A DNA stretch of 64,000 nt from an uncultured Prevotella sp. (GTDB lineage Bacteria > Bacteroidota > Bacteroidia > Bacteroidales > Bacteroidaceae): contig CAAGPV010000038.1 of NCBI GenBank assembly GCA_900771975.1, positions 1 to 64,000 of the forward strand, written 5' to 3'. Made by a program: the position numbers and the translations under genes. A model generated the notes under the pieces. That model was given only the letters and a program-made list of their open reading frames with translations. It had not been told where the DNA came from and ran no database searches. Positions 17,271 through 26,700 of this stretch are shown in pieces (within the stretch, counting starts at the first letter, position 1; each line of letters opens with the position of its first letter).

Positions 17271-17314
17271 GTAAAAATTAGTGCAACAGACTGTCATGAA
17301 ATCTGTTGCACTAA
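17271..17314 (-). terminator. Intrinsic terminator after the dipeptidase gene
   Basis: Perfect 13-base arms at 17278-17290 and 17302-17314 (TTAGTGCAACAGA and its complement) with an 11-base loop. On the minus strand the stem is followed by a T-rich tail (17271-17277), as expected for the leftward transcript. Confidence 0.75.
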
Positions 17315-17358
17315 TCAGTTGTTTTAATTCTTAAAATCAATACCCTGTATATTGGGGT

Positions 17359-17425
17359 CTAAAACACCGTGTTTCACCTTCTAAAACCGGCTCTTTTACA
17401 ACCTAAAACAGCCGGTTTTAGAAAG
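17359..17425. repeat. Dispersed intergenic GTTTTAG repeat cluster (locus 1)
   Basis: Four related units of the form CCGGTTTTAG or its complement occur in 67 bases. Two of them, 17379-17392 and 17410-17423, form a perfect 14-base inverted repeat with a 17-base loop. Read on the minus strand the phrase GCCGGTTTTAGAAGGTGAAA closely matches a phrase at 42701-42720. No T-run follows, so it does not look like a simple terminator. Confidence 0.6.
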
Positions 17426-17430
17426 CGATT

Positions 17431-19071
17431 TTATTCAGGTAGCAAAAATTTGTCTCCTGTTTGCTTGATAAGAGCCTTTCTGCTATAGTTGCTATAGCCG
17501 GGTCTTTCAACTGGAACACCGATACCAGTCTTCGTACGAAGGAACTTTCCATCCTTTTCTGGCTTAACAGCCATATCGTTGTATTTGACTATAAGATATG
17601 TTGCCAGTTGCTTCCAGCGAGCTAACATTTGTTGGGCCTGTGTGTTGGAATAATTGTTAAGATATTTCAAAGCTGCTTCTTTGTCTGATGAGTAAAGTTG
17701 TTGAGCTTTTGCTTCAACAGATGCTTGGTTTTTGAAATAGCTCTTTTCCAACGAGTCTCTTACGGATTTGAGGGAAGGGAACATTTGCGAATATCGTGGA
17801 TAAACCATATTGCTCACCCAATTGCAGACCCAAAAAGCATTTTTATCTGAATAAGTAACGGCATCGGCACCAGGTGTATTGTAACATTCTGGTTGAATGG
17901 TATTGCCACAATAAATAGGAGTATAAGCCACCATGTTGCCATCATCATTTCCATACCACAATATTCCTCCAATTTCACGTGGGAGGAACGAACGCAATTG
18001 TGCTACGTAGGTAAAACCTGTTTGTTGTGTACTGGTAGGACGTTCGTTAAAATATTTTTTACCATTACATTCAAAGTACAAAGGCGTAGGTCTATAAGGC
18101 ATATCCCAATCGCCCTGTCCTAAGTCTTGGTCTAAAGAGAAAGGTGTGCCTTCAAAATGGTCACGCATACATGCTTCCATATCCTGAACTGACAGTTTAC
18201 GATTGGGGATTATCCAAAGAGGCATGTCTTCTGCGTTGGCGTCCCGACCCTCGGCCCATGGTAACCATCTTGACATATCTTTGAAGTGATTGAAGAAACT
18301 CCATACACGAGCATCGCAGATACGTCTTCCCGAGAAGTCGGGTTTAGCATAAGCATTTTTCCAGTTGAAGTCTGTATCTTTTCCTTTGAACCATCCTTTG
18401 CTTCTTGCAAACGTGATGACATTTTTTGAAGTTATTACTTCTGTATTGTAGGCTGAGAATTTTCCAATTCTGCTTTGGTTGGCATGACCGCAGATAGCAT
18501 TGTCAGGTATTCGGACAGCTACCCATACAACTTTTTGCTTTTTATCGCCACCACATCCCATCATTTCCATTATCCAGGCTTCGTTAGGGTCGCAAATGGT
18601 AAAGGTCTCCCCTTCACTGTTATAACCATATTTCTCTGCAAGGCTTGTCATTACCTTTATAGCCTCTCGGGCGGTCTTGGCACGTTGAAGCCCGAGGTAC
18701 ATTAATGACCCATAGTCAATGATGCCCGTGGTGTCGACCATTTCTTCGCGCCCACCATAAGTTGTCTCACCTATTGAAACCTGATATTCATTGATATTTC
18801 CAATAACGTTGTAGGTGATAGAGGCTTCTGGAATAAATCCGTGGCTTGCTTCTGTGTCATAGTCAATAATTTCTCGCAAACTTCCTTTGGGATGTACTCC
18901 TGCTGCATAGTGACAAAGGCTTTTAAACATTCCGTAGTCGTCAGCATTATATGTACATAGCACAGAACCATCGGTAGTAGCTCCCTTTCCTGCAATAAAG
19001 TTGGTACATGCTTTAACTGAAGACCAACTTATGAGGAACAAACTGATGGCCAAAAAGACTTTTTTTCTCAT
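17431..19071 (-). CDS. Secreted C69-family dipeptidase
   Basis: A 546-residue N-terminal-nucleophile peptidase of family C69 (PepD). The signal peptide MRKKVFLAISLFLISWSSVK ends just before ACTNFIAGKGATTDGSV; Cys22 becomes the catalytic N-terminal residue after cleavage. SMLY-like features include GETTYGGRE, TFTICDPNEAWIMEM and CGHANQSRIG, all typical. It should release dipeptides in the periplasm, feeding amino-acid catabolism. It is last in a long minus-strand run, seven bases after the M23 peptidase gene. Confidence 0.93.
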   Translation of the reverse strand: MRKKVFLAISLFLISWSSVKACTNFIAGKGATTDGSVLCTYNADDYGMFKSLCHYAAGVHPKGSLREIIDYDTEASHGFIPEASITYNVIGNINEYQVSIGETTYGGREEMVDTTGIIDYGSLMYLGLQRAKTAREAIKVMTSLAEKYGYNSEGETFTICDPNEAWIMEMMGCGGDKKQKVVWVAVRIPDNAICGHANQSRIGKFSAYNTEVITSKNVITFARSKGWFKGKDTDFNWKNAYAKPDFSGRRICDARVWSFFNHFKDMSRWLPWAEGRDANAEDMPLWIIPNRKLSVQDMEACMRDHFEGTPFSLDQDLGQGDWDMPYRPTPLYFECNGKKYFNERPTSTQQTGFTYVAQLRSFLPREIGGILWYGNDDGNMVAYTPIYCGNTIQPECYNTPGADAVTYSDKNAFWVCNWVSNMVYPRYSQMFPSLKSVRDSLEKSYFKNQASVEAKAQQLYSSDKEAALKYLNNYSNTQAQQMLARWKQLATYLIVKYNDMAVKPEKDGKFLRTKTGIGVPVERPGYSNYSRKALIKQTGDKFLLPE

Positions 19072-19077
19072 AATAGT

Positions 19078-20700
19078 TTAATATTTAATGTTTTCAACAA
19101 ATTGGCTCTTGTTTCCGCAGTTGTCTATTGCCACAACGCGTAATTGCCTTGTTTGTCCTGTTGGACGGAGTGGAGATTCACGCAAGTCGCCATAGACATA
19201 AGAGCGATCTTTCCCCATTTTCAGAAGAACGAAATGCCCGTCAACCGTTGCTTCAAAATGACGGACTCCACTTAGGTTATCGTTGATTATGAAAGACAAT
19301 GCAGATGGGCTTCCTCCCAAACAACGTATAGTTGGAGGAGTATAGTCTTCTAATAGACAATAGCGCATACCAAGGTCACGTATTTTGGCACTCCACCACC
19401 CCCTCCGATAGGAACTTGGAACATATTTTGGTCTAACTCCTGTAGGATCGGTCATTGCTATAAAGCATTTGTGAATGTCCTTTATTGTGGCATTCGGTCG
19501 AATGCTGATGCAGGCAGTATCGAAAATAGGTGTTGAGACATGGAAAAAACTATATGTTTTTGACAAAGCGTTTCCATTAGAAATTAATGGAGTATAAGAT
19601 AAATCGTCAGCTATTGCCCCTTTGTTAAAGGTTAATATTACGCCATTGCCCTTATAGACATTCTTCTTGTTCCAATGGAAAACTGGCCCTGAACTTTGTG
19701 AACCAGAAGGAATGGCTTGCTTACGCCCATGTACGACAAATGTATGTGAGGCGGTATTCCCGAAAACATCGCTCAATACAATTTGTATGTGGTAGTCGCG
19801 CTCCTCACAAATATTGATAATTCCTCTGTCTTTAGCCTTTAAAATGGGAAGTGTGTTTCCTGGGTCTATAAAAGTCTTGAGAAACCATTCCTTGGTTTTC
19901 ATATAGTGAGCATAGTCTCCCCAGGAATTTACCATACGATAACAGTGGCGAGGAACACCGTTCACATCGCTTGAGAAGACTTGTTTGCCGTCTACAAGCA
20001 AACGCATAAAACGCACACCATAGCTATTGTAAACCCCATCCATATAGTCGTTGGCTTTTATGCCGAATCCTATTTTTCCCCAAGCCGTCAACGACTGAAT
20101 ATTAGAACCAAATAACTGCTCATTTCCACTTCCGTTAATGACACCTAAACCACGTTGTGGGTAGCCTTTTATGGCAAATAGACGGGGTGGCGTATGGTCT
20201 TTTAGATGCAAGTCCACATAGTCTAAGGGATCCATCATATCCCACGAAAGTGTCTTGTGAATTTCAAGATGAACATGTGGGCCCGCACTCGCACCGGTGT
20301 TTCCGCTTAATGCTATTAGTTGCCCTTTACGTACTGGACATTGCGAAGCAGAAAGTGAGAAGTCGCAATCGAACGTATGATGCCTATACTGGTATTCCTT
20401 AATGATGGCTTCTATGCGTGGTGCAAAACCATTTAGATGGGCATATATGCTTGTAAGTCCGTTAGGATGTTGTACATAGATGGCTTTTCCATAGCCATGC
20501 TGCCAAACAACGACGCGTGAAACAAAACCGTCGCCAATGCTATAGACAGCTTTGTTTTCACTTTGTTCGGTTTTGATATCTACCCCACTGTGAAGATGAT
20601 TGGGGCGTGGCTCTCCAAAATTGCCAGCAAGCGAAACCGCAAAATGTACAGGAGAGCTAAATACCGATAATGTAAGCAACAATCCGAAAATTGTATTCAA
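19078..20700 (-). CDS. Secreted M23-family peptidase
   Basis: A 540-residue exported metallopeptidase with an N-terminal LytM/M23 domain. Zinc ligands are visible in HLHSGVDIKT (His and Asp about 37 and 41) and in GPHVHLEI (about 142-149). Such enzymes cut peptide cross-links of peptidoglycan. The remaining 370 residues are beta-rich and end with an Ig-like stretch (TPPTIRCLGGSPSALSFIIND). It lies 13 bases after nadC and 6 before the C69 gene, in one run. Confidence 0.9.
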   Translation of the reverse strand: MNTIFGLLLTLSVFSSPVHFAVSLAGNFGEPRPNHLHSGVDIKTEQSENKAVYSIGDGFVSRVVVWQHGYGKAIYVQHPNGLTSIYAHLNGFAPRIEAIIKEYQYRHHTFDCDFSLSASQCPVRKGQLIALSGNTGASAGPHVHLEIHKTLSWDMMDPLDYVDLHLKDHTPPRLFAIKGYPQRGLGVINGSGNEQLFGSNIQSLTAWGKIGFGIKANDYMDGVYNSYGVRFMRLLVDGKQVFSSDVNGVPRHCYRMVNSWGDYAHYMKTKEWFLKTFIDPGNTLPILKAKDRGIINICEERDYHIQIVLSDVFGNTASHTFVVHGRKQAIPSGSQSSGPVFHWNKKNVYKGNGVILTFNKGAIADDLSYTPLISNGNALSKTYSFFHVSTPIFDTACISIRPNATIKDIHKCFIAMTDPTGVRPKYVPSSYRRGWWSAKIRDLGMRYCLLEDYTPPTIRCLGGSPSALSFIINDNLSGVRHFEATVDGHFVLLKMGKDRSYVYGDLRESPLRPTGQTRQLRVVAIDNCGNKSQFVENIKY

Positions 20701-20713
20701 TTTGTTTTCCTCC

Positions 20714-21562
20714 TTAACATGCCTTGAAACTCATGTCGAGTCCTTTAACAGAATGGGTTAATGCTCCTACTGAAATAAAGTCAACGCCTTGTTCTGCATA
20801 GTTGCGAATAGTGTTAAAGGTAATGCCACCAGACGATTCCACTTCATAACGATGGGCGATGATCTCAACAGCCTTTTTGGTATCTTCAGGTGAAAAGTTG
20901 TCAAGCATAATGCGGTCGACTCCACCACAGTCAAGAACTTGCTGAAGTTCATCAAAGTTTCGAACCTCTATTTCAATTTTTAATTTTAAATTTTTGTTGT
21001 CAAGATATTTATGGCATCTGTTGATGGCATTTGCAATTCCGCCAGCAAAGTCAACGTGATTGTCTTTTAAAAGTATCATATCAAACAGACCGATACGATG
21101 GTTCATGCCGCCACCGATTTTTACAGCTTGCTTCTCAATCATACGCAGGCCTGGTGTAGTTTTGCGTGTATCTAATACGTGAGCACCTGTTCCCTTTATT
21201 TGCTCTACATATTTGTTTGTCATAGTTGCAATACCGCTCATTCTCTGCATAATGTTAAGCATCAGACGCTCCGTTTGCAGCAATGATCTCACTTTACCTT
21301 CAACCAAAAATGCGATATCTCCAGGTTTGACATGTGAGCCATCTTGAAGATAGACAGTCACCTTCATAGTCGGGTCGAAACGGGCAAAGACTTTTTTAGC
21401 CATTTCAACACCTGCTAAAATGCCTTCTTCTTTTACCAAAAGATGGCTTTTACCCATGGCATCTTCAGGAATACAACATAGCGTTGTGTGGTCTCCGTCA
21501 CCTATATCCTCAGCAAAAGCGAGGTCTATCAATTTGTCTTCTAATTGGTCTACCGTATACAT
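20714..21562 (-). CDS. nadC: Nicotinate-nucleotide diphosphorylase (carboxylating)
   Basis: A 282-residue quinolinate phosphoribosyltransferase, joining quinolinate and PRPP to nicotinate mononucleotide in de novo NAD synthesis. Characteristic segments are EDIGDGDHTT, the substrate-binding DTRKTTPGLR, GGGMNHRIGLFDMILLKDNH and ESSGGI near the end. Length and order are normal. It sits in the minus-strand run downstream of ileS and the DUF4296 gene; nadA and nadB are not in the window. Confidence 0.96.
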   Translation of the reverse strand: MYTVDQLEDKLIDLAFAEDIGDGDHTTLCCIPEDAMGKSHLLVKEEGILAGVEMAKKVFARFDPTMKVTVYLQDGSHVKPGDIAFLVEGKVRSLLQTERLMLNIMQRMSGIATMTNKYVEQIKGTGAHVLDTRKTTPGLRMIEKQAVKIGGGMNHRIGLFDMILLKDNHVDFAGGIANAINRCHKYLDNKNLKLKIEIEVRNFDELQQVLDCGGVDRIMLDNFSPEDTKKAVEIIAHRYEVESSGGITFNTIRNYAEQGVDFISVGALTHSVKGLDMSFKAC

Positions 21563-21602
21563 AATGATATCTCCTTATATTTTTAATTTTTGTTTTATGC
21601 TT

Positions 21603-21812
21603 TTATTCTGTGAGCTTTTTATTATTATAATAAGCATGAAAAAGTTGAAATTTGTCTTCTTTTATTTGAACTTCTCCTGGCAACCACTCAGTCATTGGCA
21701 ATTCCTTTTGTAAGGGATAATACTGAACGACTTGATCTCCTTCTATCTCTATAACCATAGTTGTTAGGTATTTGCCTTCTATGTTGACTATTGGTGTGGC
21801 TATCCTACGCAT
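21603..21812 (-). CDS. Small conserved protein, unknown function
   Basis: A 69-residue protein with alternating strands (RRIATPIVNIEGKYLTTMVI, then VVQYYPLQKELPMTEWLPGE). No signal peptide or membrane segment. The pattern and position, 5 bases after the DUF4296 lipoprotein gene, resemble a conserved Bacteroidales arrangement, and its function is unknown. The ATG at 21812 is the only sensible start. Confidence 0.7.
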   Translation of the reverse strand: MRRIATPIVNIEGKYLTTMVIEIEGDQVVQYYPLQKELPMTEWLPGEVQIKEDKFQLFHAYYNNKKLTE

Positions 21813-21817
21813 AATGA

Positions 21818-22711
21818 CTAAGGTGTTTTGTTGACCGAGTCTTTTAAAGAAAGTTTCATCGGTCTATTGGTAGAATCACTCGTGGAAGAGTTGATTACAG
21901 GGCTATTTTGCTCATGCATATGCATTCGTATGAGTTCGATGTTGTAAATACAGAGTAGTTTCAATGTCGAAAGAGACACTCCTGGTTCATGATTAAAGAT
22001 AAAGAAGCCTCGAACGCTCTTTATTCCCAGTTTGTTATTATCAAAGATGGATAGCGATTGATGGGTATCGCCTGTTATACGTCCGACTTGCGTATAGATA
22101 CTGTCATTCTGAAATTGCACAACGAACATGGCTACAGCATCTCGTGTCCCATCTTGTATAATAAATTTGGTGTCAAAATTAAGAATTAACTTATCTCCCT
22201 TGTGAAATGCAGTATCTGCTTTGATATTAAACGACATTTGGTTAAGATAGTCATTAGTCGACAAAACCAATGAGCGATCGTAGCTCCAAATGTTTGTTGT
22301 ATCTCCTTTTTGTGCTAAAGTTCCATATTGGTTGAGTTCATTTACCGAACTTCCCAAAGTACCAGCTTCGTTACTTAAACGCTTCGCTAACCCTTCATAA
22401 ATATCGTGTAGACGTTCTGTATGACGTAAATAATACTGATAGGACTTGTCAAAATCTGCTTCGGATACGTTATGTTTTTTGAGTGCAGCGAGTATATAAG
22501 CATTCTTTTGTATGTTGTTTACCACTTGATTGCTGGTTTGTTGGTTGCCCATGGCTATTGCCAAGTGGTAGTCATAAAGGATATCTTCAAATTGATTAGG
22601 TTGTATATATTCATCAGGAACTTGTGGCTTACAGCCATATAATGACAATAGAAGCAAGAATATTCCTGTTACTACTTTCACCTTATTATATATATAATCC
22701 ACAAATATCAT
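21818..22711 (-). CDS. DUF4296 lipoprotein
   Basis: A 297-residue lipoprotein: hydrophobic leader with LLLLSLYGC, lipid-modified Cys about residue 27. The DUF4296 core follows (DEYIQPNQFEDILYDYHLAIAM, then YILAALKKHNVSEADFDKSYQYYLRHTE), the usual form in Bacteroidetes. Function is not established; conserved linkage to lspA fits an envelope role. The extra C-terminal beta region (about 130-297) is longer than in minimal members. The gene begins one base after lspA stops. Confidence 0.88.
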   Translation of the reverse strand: MIFVDYIYNKVKVVTGIFLLLLSLYGCKPQVPDEYIQPNQFEDILYDYHLAIAMGNQQTSNQVVNNIQKNAYILAALKKHNVSEADFDKSYQYYLRHTERLHDIYEGLAKRLSNEAGTLGSSVNELNQYGTLAQKGDTTNIWSYDRSLVLSTNDYLNQMSFNIKADTAFHKGDKLILNFDTKFIIQDGTRDAVAMFVVQFQNDSIYTQVGRITGDTHQSLSIFDNNKLGIKSVRGFFIFNHEPGVSLSTLKLLCIYNIELIRMHMHEQNSPVINSSTSDSTNRPMKLSLKDSVNKTP

Positions 22712-22712
22712 T

Positions 22713-23345
22713 TTATTCGGGAGAATTTGATTTGTTCTTATGGGGAAGTGTGTCGTTCAGCCGCTTACGGAAAAACAAAATCAACACTATGACCCCTACA
22801 GAAATACACGAGTCGGCAAAGTTGAAAATTGGACTGAAAAACACAAAAGATTCGCCACCCCAAACAGGGAACCACGAAGGGAACGTTCCATGTATTAAGG
22901 GAAAATAGAACATATCAACTACTTTTCCCATTAAAAATGGTGCATATCCATCGCCCCAAGGCACAAATGACGCTATAGAAAATGGAGTGGATTCTGAGAA
23001 AATTTGACCAAAAAACAAGGAATCGAATATATTCCCTGCAGCACCTGCGCATATAGTTGCAACAACCAAAATGAACGAAATAGGTTCACCTTTCTTTATA
23101 AGTTGATGAATATATGCTATAAGGAATCCCACCGCAACAATACGGAACAAACTTAAAAATAGTTTACTTCCGAGCTGAAGTCCCCACGCCATCCCATTGT
23201 TTTCAATAAACAATATGCGAAACCAGTCGAAAACCACTATTTGGTCTCCAATGGCCATATGGGTCTTTACCGTAATCTTAATAGCTTGGTCAATTACCAA
23301 TAAAAGGATAATGACCAAGCATGTAATTATAGTTTTCTGTTTCAA
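22713..23345 (-). CDS. lspA: Lipoprotein signal peptidase II
   Basis: A 210-residue inner-membrane aspartyl protease that cleaves prolipoprotein signal peptides below the lipidated Cys. Four membrane helices are visible, and the two catalytic Asp blocks are GNIFDSLFFG and FNFADSCISVG, with VVDMFYFP between. The chain is longer than the E. coli enzyme, as usual in Bacteroidetes. Its start overlaps the DksA-like gene by four bases and the DUF4296 lipoprotein follows at once. Confidence 0.96.
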   Translation of the reverse strand: MKQKTIITCLVIILLLVIDQAIKITVKTHMAIGDQIVVFDWFRILFIENNGMAWGLQLGSKLFLSLFRIVAVGFLIAYIHQLIKKGEPISFILVVATICAGAAGNIFDSLFFGQIFSESTPFSIASFVPWGDGYAPFLMGKVVDMFYFPLIHGTFPSWFPVWGGESFVFFSPIFNFADSCISVGVIVLILFFRKRLNDTLPHKNKSNSPE

Positions 23346-23722
23346 TTCTTCCGAGCATTTTTTGATGCCACACTTAATGTGGCATGAGGAACTACACGTA
23401 AGCGTTCTTTGGGAATGAGTTCTCCGGTTATACGATCAATACCATATGTCTTGTTCTTAATACGCATCAATGCAGCCTCAAGACCTTGAATGAATTTTTG
23501 CTGGCGTTGCGCCATTTGTACAAGTTCTTCTTTTGTCTGAGTGGCACTTCCTTCCTCCAATGCTTTGTATGTTGGTGAGGTGTCATCCACATCGTTGGTG
23601 TCTTGATTCATCAAGACTTTCATGGTCTCCTTATAGTCTGCGCGCGCCGTTTCAAGCTTATTATTGATGATGTCCCGGAATTCATCTAATTCCTCGTCGG
23701 AATATCTCACTTTCTTTTCCAT
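23342..23722 (-). CDS. TraR/DksA-like protein lacking zinc cysteines
   Basis: A 126-residue protein with the DksA layout: long helical hairpin (residues 1-90) and a C-terminal globule reading YGIDRITGELIPKERLRVVP. In DksA the segment carries Cys ligands (YGxC...C); here no Cys occurs anywhere, so the zinc site is absent. Proteins of this form sit between ileS and lspA in Bacteroidetes. A role at the RNA polymerase secondary channel is inferred from the family, not shown. Confidence 0.85.
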   Translation of the reverse strand: MEKKVRYSDEELDEFRDIINNKLETARADYKETMKVLMNQDTNDVDDTSPTYKALEEGSATQTKEELVQMAQRQQKFIQGLEAALMRIKNKTYGIDRITGELIPKERLRVVPHATLSVASKNARKN

Positions 23723-23740
23723 AGTTGTAATGTTTGATAT

Positions 23741-26700
23741 TTAAGATCTCAAGTCCCTTTTTATAAGGATGGGAAGTTTAAAATCATCGAAGTCAGTTAC
23801 AGTTCCATCATTCTCTCCAACAATGATATCATTAGCTAAGACTTGTCCTTTTATCATATCGCCATAGACACGAATAGCTTCATCAGTTTGTTCGTTAGAC
23901 GCAATGGTTACAATGATACGGTCTGTAATTTCAAGTCCCGACTCCTTACGCAGATTTTGTATGCGATTGATTAGTTCACGAGCCATACCTTCTTTACGTA
24001 AATCATCAGAAAGTTCAACTTCTAATGCCACAGTTAAATTGCCTTCGTTTGCTACCAACCATCCTGGCATGTCTTCAGAAATGATGTCTACATCATCGGC
24101 ATCAACCGTTATTTCGGTCCCGCCCAAAGCAAATTGGTATTTGCGAGAGGATTCGAATGATGCTATCTCTTCTTGTGAGAGGGTATTCATCTTTGCGGCA
24201 ATTCCTTTCATTAACTTACCGAATTTTTTGCCCATTACCCTAAAGTTACATTTTACTTTCTTGACTAATAGGTTTTGCCCGTTAACGAAGTTTACTTCTT
24301 TAACGTTTACTTCATTTTTAATCAAGTCGGCTACTGCAGCTATATAGTTCTTTTGGGCATCGTCAATGGCAGGTATCATAATTTGTGCAAGTGGCTGGCG
24401 CACCTTGATGTTAACTTTACGGCGCAATGCGAGAACCATGGATGTAATTTTCTGCGCCATTCCCATTCGTACCTCCAGTTGCTCATCAATGGCTTCTTCT
24501 ACGGCTTGTGGCCATTCATCCAAATGAACACTCAACTTCTTTCCTCCCAAATCATGGTATAATTGGTCGGCATAGAATGGCGCGAATGGAGCTAAAAGTT
24601 TTGAAATAGTAAACAGACAAGTGTATAATGTTTGGTATGCTGAATACTTATCGTCACTCATCTCTTTACCCCAAAAACGTTTGCGGTTTAACCGTACATA
24701 CCAATTGCTTAAATCATCGTTGACAAAGGCATCTATCAAACGACCTGCACGAGTAGGATCGTAATTATCCAATTCGCTCTGAACACCTTTAACAACAGAG
24801 TTGAGTTTAGAAATAATCCACCTGTCTATCTCTGGTGCCTTAAGGTCTGGAACCCATTGTTCATTGGCTTTTGGCTCAAAGTTATCAACGTTTGCGTATA
24901 GTGCAAAGAAGCTATATGTGTTATAGAGTGTGCCAAAAAATTTGCGACGAACTTCATCAACACCGTCTTTATCAAACTTCAAGTTGTCCCACGGCTCAGA
25001 ATTGGTCATCATATAAAAACGTACAGGATCGGCTCCATACTGATGAATCATTTGGAATGGATCTATAACGTTTCCTACATGCTTAGACATCTTGTTGCCT
25101 TTTGCATCGAGGACAAGGCCTGAAGATATAACATTTTTGAAAGCAACGGAGTCGAATACCATGGTTGCGATTGCATGCAATGTAAAAAACCACCCACGAG
25201 TTTGGTCTACACCTTCGTTGATAAAGTCAGCAGGGAAAAAGGCAGGAGGAAGAGGAGTGCCCTTATAAGAGGAGTTGACGAGCAACTCTCTGTATTCTTC
25301 TTCTGTTGAAATATGGTTTTCGCTTTTTACTATTTCGGCACTATCATCATTAAAGTTGATGGTTCCTTCGAACGGATAGTGAAGTTGTGCATAGGGCATT
25401 GAGCCACTATCGAACCAAACATCGATTAAATCGCTTTCGCGGTGCATTGGTTTTCCTTCGTCGTTGACGAGAATTATGTCATCCACATAAGGACGATGAA
25501 GGTCAATTTTGTTGTAGTTGTCTTGAGAATAATCACCAACCACAAAGCCTCTTTCCTTTAACGGATTGGCTTTCATGACTCCTGCAGAAACCGATTTCTC
25601 AATTTCTGAATATAGTTCAGCCACGGATCCGATACATTTTTCCCCTTGACTGTCATCTCGCCAAATTGGTAATGGGGTTCCCCAAAAGCGAGAGCGGGAA
25701 AGATTCCAATCGTTAAGATTTTCCAACCAGTTGCCAAATCGGCCGGTGCCAGTAGATTCTGGTTGCCAATGAATGGTCTTGTTGAGTTCAACCATACGTT
25801 CTTTCTTCTTGGTGTCTTTAATAAACCAAGAATCCAAAGGATAGTAAAGAATGGGCTTATCTGTACGCCAACAATGTGGATAGTTGTGCTCTTGTTTGGC
25901 AATCTTGAATGCTGTACCCTCTTGCTTCATTTCCATACAGATAACAATGTTAAGATCTTCTGCTTTATCTGAAGCCTTTTTGTCCCATGTTCCGCCTTCG
26001 TTAAACTTTGGATCATAGGCATTTTTTACATAATCGCCTGCATGATGGGAATAAAGAGGACGGTCAATACAATGTTCAACAAAGTTTTTGTCAAGATCTT
26101 CTAAAAGATAGTAACGCCCTTGTAAATCTACCATAGGACGTGTTTCTCCTTTTTTGGAAATCAAATAGAGAGCTGGCAAATTTGCTAATTTAGCCACTTT
26201 TGCATCATCGGCACCAAAGGTTGGAGCTATGTGGACAATTCCCGTACCGTCTTCTGTAGTGACATAATCGCCTAAAATGACACGGAAAGCTTCTTCTTCC
26301 ATTTCGACAAACTTATCATGACCGTTTTCTCCCAAGAATATTTTCTCGGGATGATGCTCTGCATAAGTATTGACAAAATCGGGAGCGAACTCTCCTATCT
26401 TCTCACATGGTTTTACCCATGGCATTAATTGCTTGTAATGAAGACCTTCAAGTTCTGTTCCTTTAAAGTGAGCAACAACCTTGTATGGTAGTTTAGCGCC
26501 ATGTTCGTAAGCTGGGAGCTTCTGGTCTGATGAAACTTCGGCCTCAACATTAAAATATGCAGACAACCTGCTTTCTGCTATAACAAGTGTCATAGGAGAA
26601 GCATTATAGGGATTATAAGATTCTACCACCACATAATCTATGTTGGGGCCAACACATAATGCAACATTAGAGGCGAGAGTCCATGGTGTAGTTGTCCAAG

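Larger units (their letters stand above)
17076..17430. other. Intergenic region between nrdD and the dipeptidase gene
   Basis: This 355-base gap holds the probable nrdD -7 element (TATCTTTG, 17127-17134, minus), a perfect hairpin terminator for the dipeptidase run (17278-17314) and a cluster of GTTTTAG-type repeats (17359-17425). No coding sequence is supported. Confidence 0.6.

Noticed and set aside
17379..17423. Perfect 14-base inverted repeat as a terminator
   Set aside because: No T-run on either strand; a better terminator is at 17271-17314, and the sequence belongs to the repeat family.
23904..24562. Plus-strand frames inside ileS
   Set aside because: Mirror frames of a long housekeeping gene with no family sense.
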